Notes under the pieces: model-generated
What the model was told of the DNA's origin: nothing
The model's database searches: none
What the model saw: the letters and a program-made list of their open reading frames with translations, nothing else
Program-made: the position numbers and the translations under genes
Shown: in pieces, positions 59,501 through 64,000 of the stretch
Numbering within the stretch: position 1 is the stretch's first letter
How the letters are laid out: each line of letters opens with the position of its first letter
Source: Pegea sp. RAD2-039
Taxonomy: Eukaryota; Chordata; Thaliacea; Salpida; Salpidae
Assembly: GCA_034620365.1 (NCBI GenBank)
Contig: JAQGEQ010000351.1
Span: forward strand, 1-64,000
Direction: 5' to 3'
Length of the DNA stretch: 64,000 nt

Positions 59501-62500
59501 GATTTTCCAAATATGGTTTGATCGCTTTTAAACAATTCTCGTGAATATTCTCTTTATCATAATTAATTAGTTGATCTAAGAATTGATCAACCTTCGCCAT
59601 CATAATCTTTCCTGCCTTCCAACTACGGTCTTTAGGTATCTTTCCGTTTGGAGCCATCAAAACCATTACTCCAGCAATGACATTCACAACAGCCGCGGGA
59701 GGAGCTCCAAAAGACTTCAACTCAGTCAAATTATTCTAAAAAAGATTAGTTTTAAACATTTGGTTTTCTAAAAACGCCTCAAATAAACCTTATTCAAAGT
59801 ATTCAAGGCATCCTGTGCAGCTATCAACGCCGGTTCCGCTTTTGCTAAATCTTCCGAGCAATCTTTTTGTTTCTGAGTCACAACTACTTCAATCTCAGTC
59901 ACTTTCTCTTCTTCTGAATCAGCAATTAACTTCTCTTTGCTGACTTTCTCAGTCTCCACAGCAACAACCTGAAATAAAAGTTGTCAAGCACTTTCTGCGA
60001 ACTAATCTCATCTTACTTGGATCAGTTTGTCTGCATCTTCATTCTTTTGTTTCAACTCAATTTCTTGAGCCGCAAGTTTAGCTTTTAAATCATCAACCTG
60101 TCAGCAGATCTTTCATCATCTTGTTGCTCTCAAAGTATGTCTTACCTGAGCAGCGGTGCTCTTCAATTTTTGCAATCCGTTTTCTAATCTTTCAACTGCA
60201 GCTTGAAGCTCTGTGTTCTTCTTTGAGAGCAGAGATTCGTACAACTTAATTTGTTCCAAGAAAGATTTAGGAGTCGTGTAGTTAAATCGTCTAACGAAAC
60301 TTGCCATAAAAACCAACCAGTTACCAACAATCCTCTTACCTTTCATTGGCTAGATATTCTTTACTTAAATCATTCACGCTCACATGCACAAAAGACATAA
60401 ACTTGCTGATCGATCCACGGTCTTCTTCCTAAGAGATAAAGATCAGAAAGATTCCTGAAAGATCGTAAGATCTTACCGTGATGTTTTCTACTTCACTGAG
60501 GAAACGAAGACTGACAGATTCCAGTGCATCTTGGGGCCATTCATGAAACCAATCAATTGAGGTGCAGTTGACGACACCTGGAAACTTTCGCGCGCGTATT
60601 CGAAGTTTGTCACCGACCGGAGAGAAGCAGAGGGCGACCTGAACGCGATGTTAGTCTAACGAGATCGGTTTCTATAGCAACACACCTTCAAATTACGACG
60701 AACTCTCTCGATGAAGAATTTCCAACACTGCTCCCGTGTGTCTTGAACTCCAGTTGATCGGACTTCGTTTCGGACTCCGTTGATGACATTTTCTACTTCA
60801 TCATCTGGTAGCAGGTTAGGGATTTCCCCAGTTGACAGCATATCGTTGACTAGGACCAAGAAGCGTTCGTCTGCTACCTGTTTATATCTTGAATGTTGGA
60901 AGACTTATTTCAAAAAGATAAAGGTCTTACTTGAGCATCTGTAAGAAGAAGAAGGACTCCTATATTTTTGACTCCAGCTTTAAGGAAGAGCGATCCCAAA
61001 TCCACCTGAGATTAGCATCTTTAGGAAATATTTTTTCAAATTTTTAATGTCTTACTTTGAGATCAGGGATTCCGTATCCTTTACGTAAAGTAATCTGAAA
61101 GACATCCAATCCACTTATGTAGGCTGCAAGTCGTGATAAACTTTGCTTTCCAGAACCTCCAACTCCAACCAAAAGGGCATATCCCCGAGGACTTTCAAAG
61201 ATGCGGTTAATTCGACATCTAAGGATCAATTCAGTGAAACATGATGCTTGAAAACGTGATTTCGGCTTACATATGAGACATGGCATCCTCAAACAACACC
61301 AGGCTCATTGCTGCGTTCATTTCATTGTAATTATCTAGCGCTTCGTTCAGCAGCTTATTCAAATTTTCCCAGGCAGGGATTGGAAAGTATTTTGGGTCTC
61401 CAATTCCATTAGCAAAGTGGCAGTAAATGCTAGGATTAGGTCGAACAACTTCAGGCTCGAAATCCTTGATGGCGAGGATTAGATAGTTTTAAGCCCGCTA
61501 AAATTGTGTATTTACCTCGAAGTATTTTCGTGAAGCATCCATTGAGATATCATCAAATTGCTTCATGTCTTTCTCATCAATCAATTTGTCTTTATAAACG
61601 CGCGAAGCTTCGTGTAACCAGAGCCTTACCATATCTGATGGAGTCTTCACTGCCTCCACAGGAGCGAATAAGATTCCCTAACAATGATGACGTCATAAAA
61701 CAAAGCAAAAGTAGTGAAGAGTTAACCTGAAAGATATTAGAAAGATCTCGGAGATTGAAGACGTAGTGGAATCGAACAGCAGTTGGAAGAAAAATTTGAG
61801 TGACTCTCGTATGAAGATACAGAGCAGCATCCACTAGTTGAAGCGATTGCTTCTGGATGGTGTTACTGAAATTATTATCCTTCAAATGTTGCTGAAAAAT
61901 TGAACTGTAGATTGTTTTCAAGGCGTCCTTGCCCGGAAAGCTCAGCGCAAAGACACAAAAATGACGCTGGAAGAGATAAAATGTAAAATGGGGCGTTTGG
62001 GGTGAGATTATAGTGTACTTGAAGTCGAGAACTAATTGTGAACGAGCCGGAGGTTGGGTTCATACCAACTACATATTGAACGTTATGAATTTCCTTCAAA
62101 CTTAGTTTTTGGCGATCATACCTGTAAAAAAATTGGTCAATATGACACCTTATACCTGTCCTACAGACCAGTGATTGTAGTCCATATGTTGACGAATGAG
62201 TGTATGAGGTTGGACTGTACCATAAGTGTCAACCTCTGGCATATTGATGTCATCAATGAAATATACCAGACGTTTGGTTCCAGGAGGGCCATAATTTCGG
62301 CCAGCTTTTTTCTCCAAAGGTTTTTCTAGGACAGCTTCAAAAAAGTGTCCTTGAAAAGTTTCAGACCATTTGGACAAACCTTGCAGCATTTCAGATGTTG
62401 TGTAATAATTGAAAGGCACGTTTGCTACCACGTATGACTCTTCGTCCAAATTATTTAGCTTGTTGTTGATGAGGACAGACTTTCCGGTCCCAGCGTTACC

Positions 62501-63995
62501 GACCAGCATAACTGGTCGCCGCCTTTCCATCAACAAGTCAACGAAATATTTTACTCTGATAGTTTCTGAGTTGTGGACTAGTTGTGCCTAGAAAAACGAA
62601 AATAAAATGATGGATGGGACAGATAGTGGAATCACTTGTAAAGGCATATCAGGGTCGAGTTCAAACTTGGGCAAAATTTCTGTCCAAGGGACAAATTTCT
62701 TGGTCTCACTGTCCACTAAATACTCAAAAACTGTGCCCTGACTGGGAAACTTGACAGTTTTAAATTCTGTGGTCCACCATTTACTAAACTCAACTCTGTG
62801 GTCCACCAACTGGAATTCGATACAAAAATTAGAATTAATCAAAACAGTGAGACCTAAAAGATACCTGATCTTGAAACAGGGAACCTCCGAAAGCCCAAAT
62901 TGCTGCAAAAACGAAGTAGAGCTCATAGAGATCTTTTGGGCAGTCTGGGGGAGTGTTTTGGGGAGTGAGAAGGACCTCTAGGAGGTAACATAACATTTGA
63001 ATCATGCTTTGCTCTGGAATTGGGATAATAGTCTTGAATCTGATAAAAGAAGGCTTAATCTGAGACTATTAAGAGATCTTTAGGATCTCACCTGCTCTTC
63101 AAGGCTTCTAGGATCGGTGGGACATACTTGTCAAAGAGAATTGTGAGATTCGCTCTTTCTGATTGGATTTCACGTTTATCAAGCCAACTGGAAACCGGTG
63201 GATTCCAACCAAGATCAGCTGGGTTTACAAATAAGATTCCAGCCCTACAAAAATCAATTAGCCCCAAAAAAATAGGCAAATAGAAGATACCTGGAAACTG
63301 TTGCAGGAGTTGCTGCCCTCAAGTGGCTGATCTCAAAGAGTAATCTCATACTTGGAGTAAGTGGAATACGTTCGTTACTAGCCAAAGTAAGCACCTAAAA
63401 ACTGGGCTCAAAGGTCGAAGAAAATCTCCACAAAATCACCTTATTGTCATCCATCACAGTATTTAAGGACTCGATCCACATTGGATCGATGTCTCCATCT
63501 AATACGATCCATTTGGGACCGTCATGTGATATATTGGAGAGATCTCTCATGATTGTTGAGAACAATCCATCTTTCCATTCTCGCGTAGCTGGATTGATGA
63601 TTCCTGCGTATGATCCAAAGATTAGGATCGATTTCAATTGATCTATGACGTCACTTACCAAATAATTCGTCGTTAGTTACAGCTTTTGGGTTCAAATCTA
63701 CCCAAACTGGTTTTCGTTTCATGTTTTGATAAGTTTTGTTTAAAGCTTTCAACACCTGAAAGTTAAGTGATGAGGATCAAATGATTAAGTGATGGAAAAT
63801 TATTAGATGGAAAAAACTCGATTATAAAAGGGTGAAGATCAGATGTTTAAATGATGAAAGATCTACTTCTGATTTTCCTGTTCCTGCGTTGCCGATAACA
63901 AAGACTGAGTGACGTACAGAGAGCAGCTCTTCTAACTGAACAATCTTTAAAAGGAAGTTATCTTCCGGTTGAAGCTGCATTTGGATCATCGTGTC
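53566..63995 (-). CDS. DNAH9/11/17: Axonemal outer-arm beta-type dynein heavy chain, C-terminal 2371 aa (5' part outside window)
   Basis: Ciliary motor ATPase. Forty-seven exons keep phase and sum to 2372 codons: 63995-63867, 63755-63659, 63603-63440, 63394-63291, 63244-63092, 63039-62865, 62809-62636, 62587-62380, 62334-62169, 62121-62019, 61966-61727, 61677-61516, 61464-61271, 61218-61056, 61005-60931, 60877-60686, 60638-60477, 60428-60340, 60290-60146, 60097-60017, 59968-59789, 59735-59469, 59417-59259, 59208-59093, 59038-58935, 58884-58796, 58731-58606, 58559-58450, 58337-58215, 58164-57960, 57903-57759, 57708-57548, 57492-57322, 57260-57138, 57092-56899, 56842-56727, 56161-56001, 55948-55721, 55667-55476, 55421-55241, 55184-55003, 54640-54486, 54430-54281, 54230-54107, 54047-53918, 53867-53782, 53727-53566. 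Visible are P-loops of AAA2 and AAA3 (both GNAGTGKS) and AAA4 (GVGGSGKQS), the stalk coiled coil around the microtubule-binding domain (exons 19-24), then AAA5, AAA6 and the C-terminal domain ending VAILLMV. AAA1 is not in the window. Sequence such as [18 protein letters not shown] fits the DNAH9/11/17 group; I cannot choose among them. No break was found. Confidence 0.97.
54690..54992 (+). mobile_element. 5'-truncated LINE fragment inside a dynein intron
   Basis: Read on the plus strand, codons from 54696 give [21 protein letters not shown] then a stop at 54765, the typical C-terminal end of a CR1/L2/Jockey-like LINE ORF2. A 3' UTR and a tail (AATGAATAAACAAACAAATG) follow. The fragment sits antisense in dynein intron 54641-55002, which is 362 bp while most dynein introns are about 50 bp, so the insertion accounts for the excess. 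Its UTR matches the segment at 1601-1965. Confidence 0.85.
56171..56708. repeat. 11-bp minisatellite, about 49 near-perfect copies, filling a dynein intron
   Basis: The unit GATCAGAAGAA repeats with almost no variation through dynein intron 56162-56726 (565 bp). Only about 27 bp of the intron lies outside the array. On the transcript strand the unit is TTCTTCTGATC, a pyrimidine tract followed by a branch-point-like TTCTGAT. All three plus-strand frames are open because the unit contains no stop codon there, producing false open frames of 217-238 codons; these are not genes. Confidence 0.98.
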
Positions 63996-64000
63996 CTAAA

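Noticed and set aside
62335..62379. Apparent 15-residue insertion in dynein after the TTSEMLQ segment
   Set aside because: It is a 45-bp intron with GT and AG ends whose length is a multiple of three and which lacks a stop, so the frame reads through it. Splicing restores the conserved LQAVLEKP junction.

Overview
This is a 64 kb piece of an AT-rich animal nuclear genome. The evidence is multi-exon genes with GT-AG introns, animal-type proteins (an axonemal outer-arm dynein heavy chain, an adenosine-receptor-like GPCR, DHTKD1, COX10, eIF3c, an SNM1A-like protein, a PP1-targeting ankyrin protein) and non-LTR retrotransposon remains. Most dynein introns are only 45-64 bp. The species cannot be fixed from this sequence; a compact invertebrate, perhaps a tunicate, would fit, but that is only a guess.

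Layout. 1-1600 is a higher-order satellite array cut by the window edge, followed by a LINE 3' end (about 1601-1965). 3400-5375 is a decayed LINE on the minus strand, and about 6153-6575 is a tRNA-like SINE candidate. 8141-12150 (-) is a complete 16-exon DHTKD1 gene (895 aa). At 14868-15415 lies an inverted, about 99% identical copy of three of its exons with their introns. 19822-21840 (-) is a 4-exon proline-rich protein, and 23845-28347 (-) is a 14-exon PPP1R16-like gene; the two may be one locus. 28773-29942 (-) is intronless COX10. 34388-35122 (-) is an unrecognised 98-aa two-exon gene. 36206-39039 (-) is EIF3C (two exons) and 39436-41646 (-) is an intronless DCLRE1A-like gene. 47386-50663 (+) is a 10-exon adenosine-receptor-like GPCR. 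53566-63995 (-) holds 47 exons (2371 aa plus stop) of an outer-arm beta-type dynein heavy chain; its 5' part is beyond the right edge. Between these lie AT-rich stretches with no visible gene.

The genes do not form one pathway: lysine/tryptophan catabolism (DHTKD1), heme A synthesis (COX10), translation initiation (EIF3C), DNA repair (DCLRE1A), PP1 targeting, purinergic signalling and ciliary motility. I see no operon.

The most notable signals are: (1) the SNM1A-like protein keeps the family fold but has lost most metal-binding/catalytic residues; (2) the palindrome TGACGTCA occurs 16 times, only in or next to genes; (3) intronic minisatellites are built from a CTGATC/TTC-type word that resembles an intron 3' end, and one dynein intron consists almost wholly of about 49 copies of an 11-bp unit; (4) the inverted DHTKD1 partial copy; (5) the GPCR has adenosine-pocket residues but a changed NPxxY motif.
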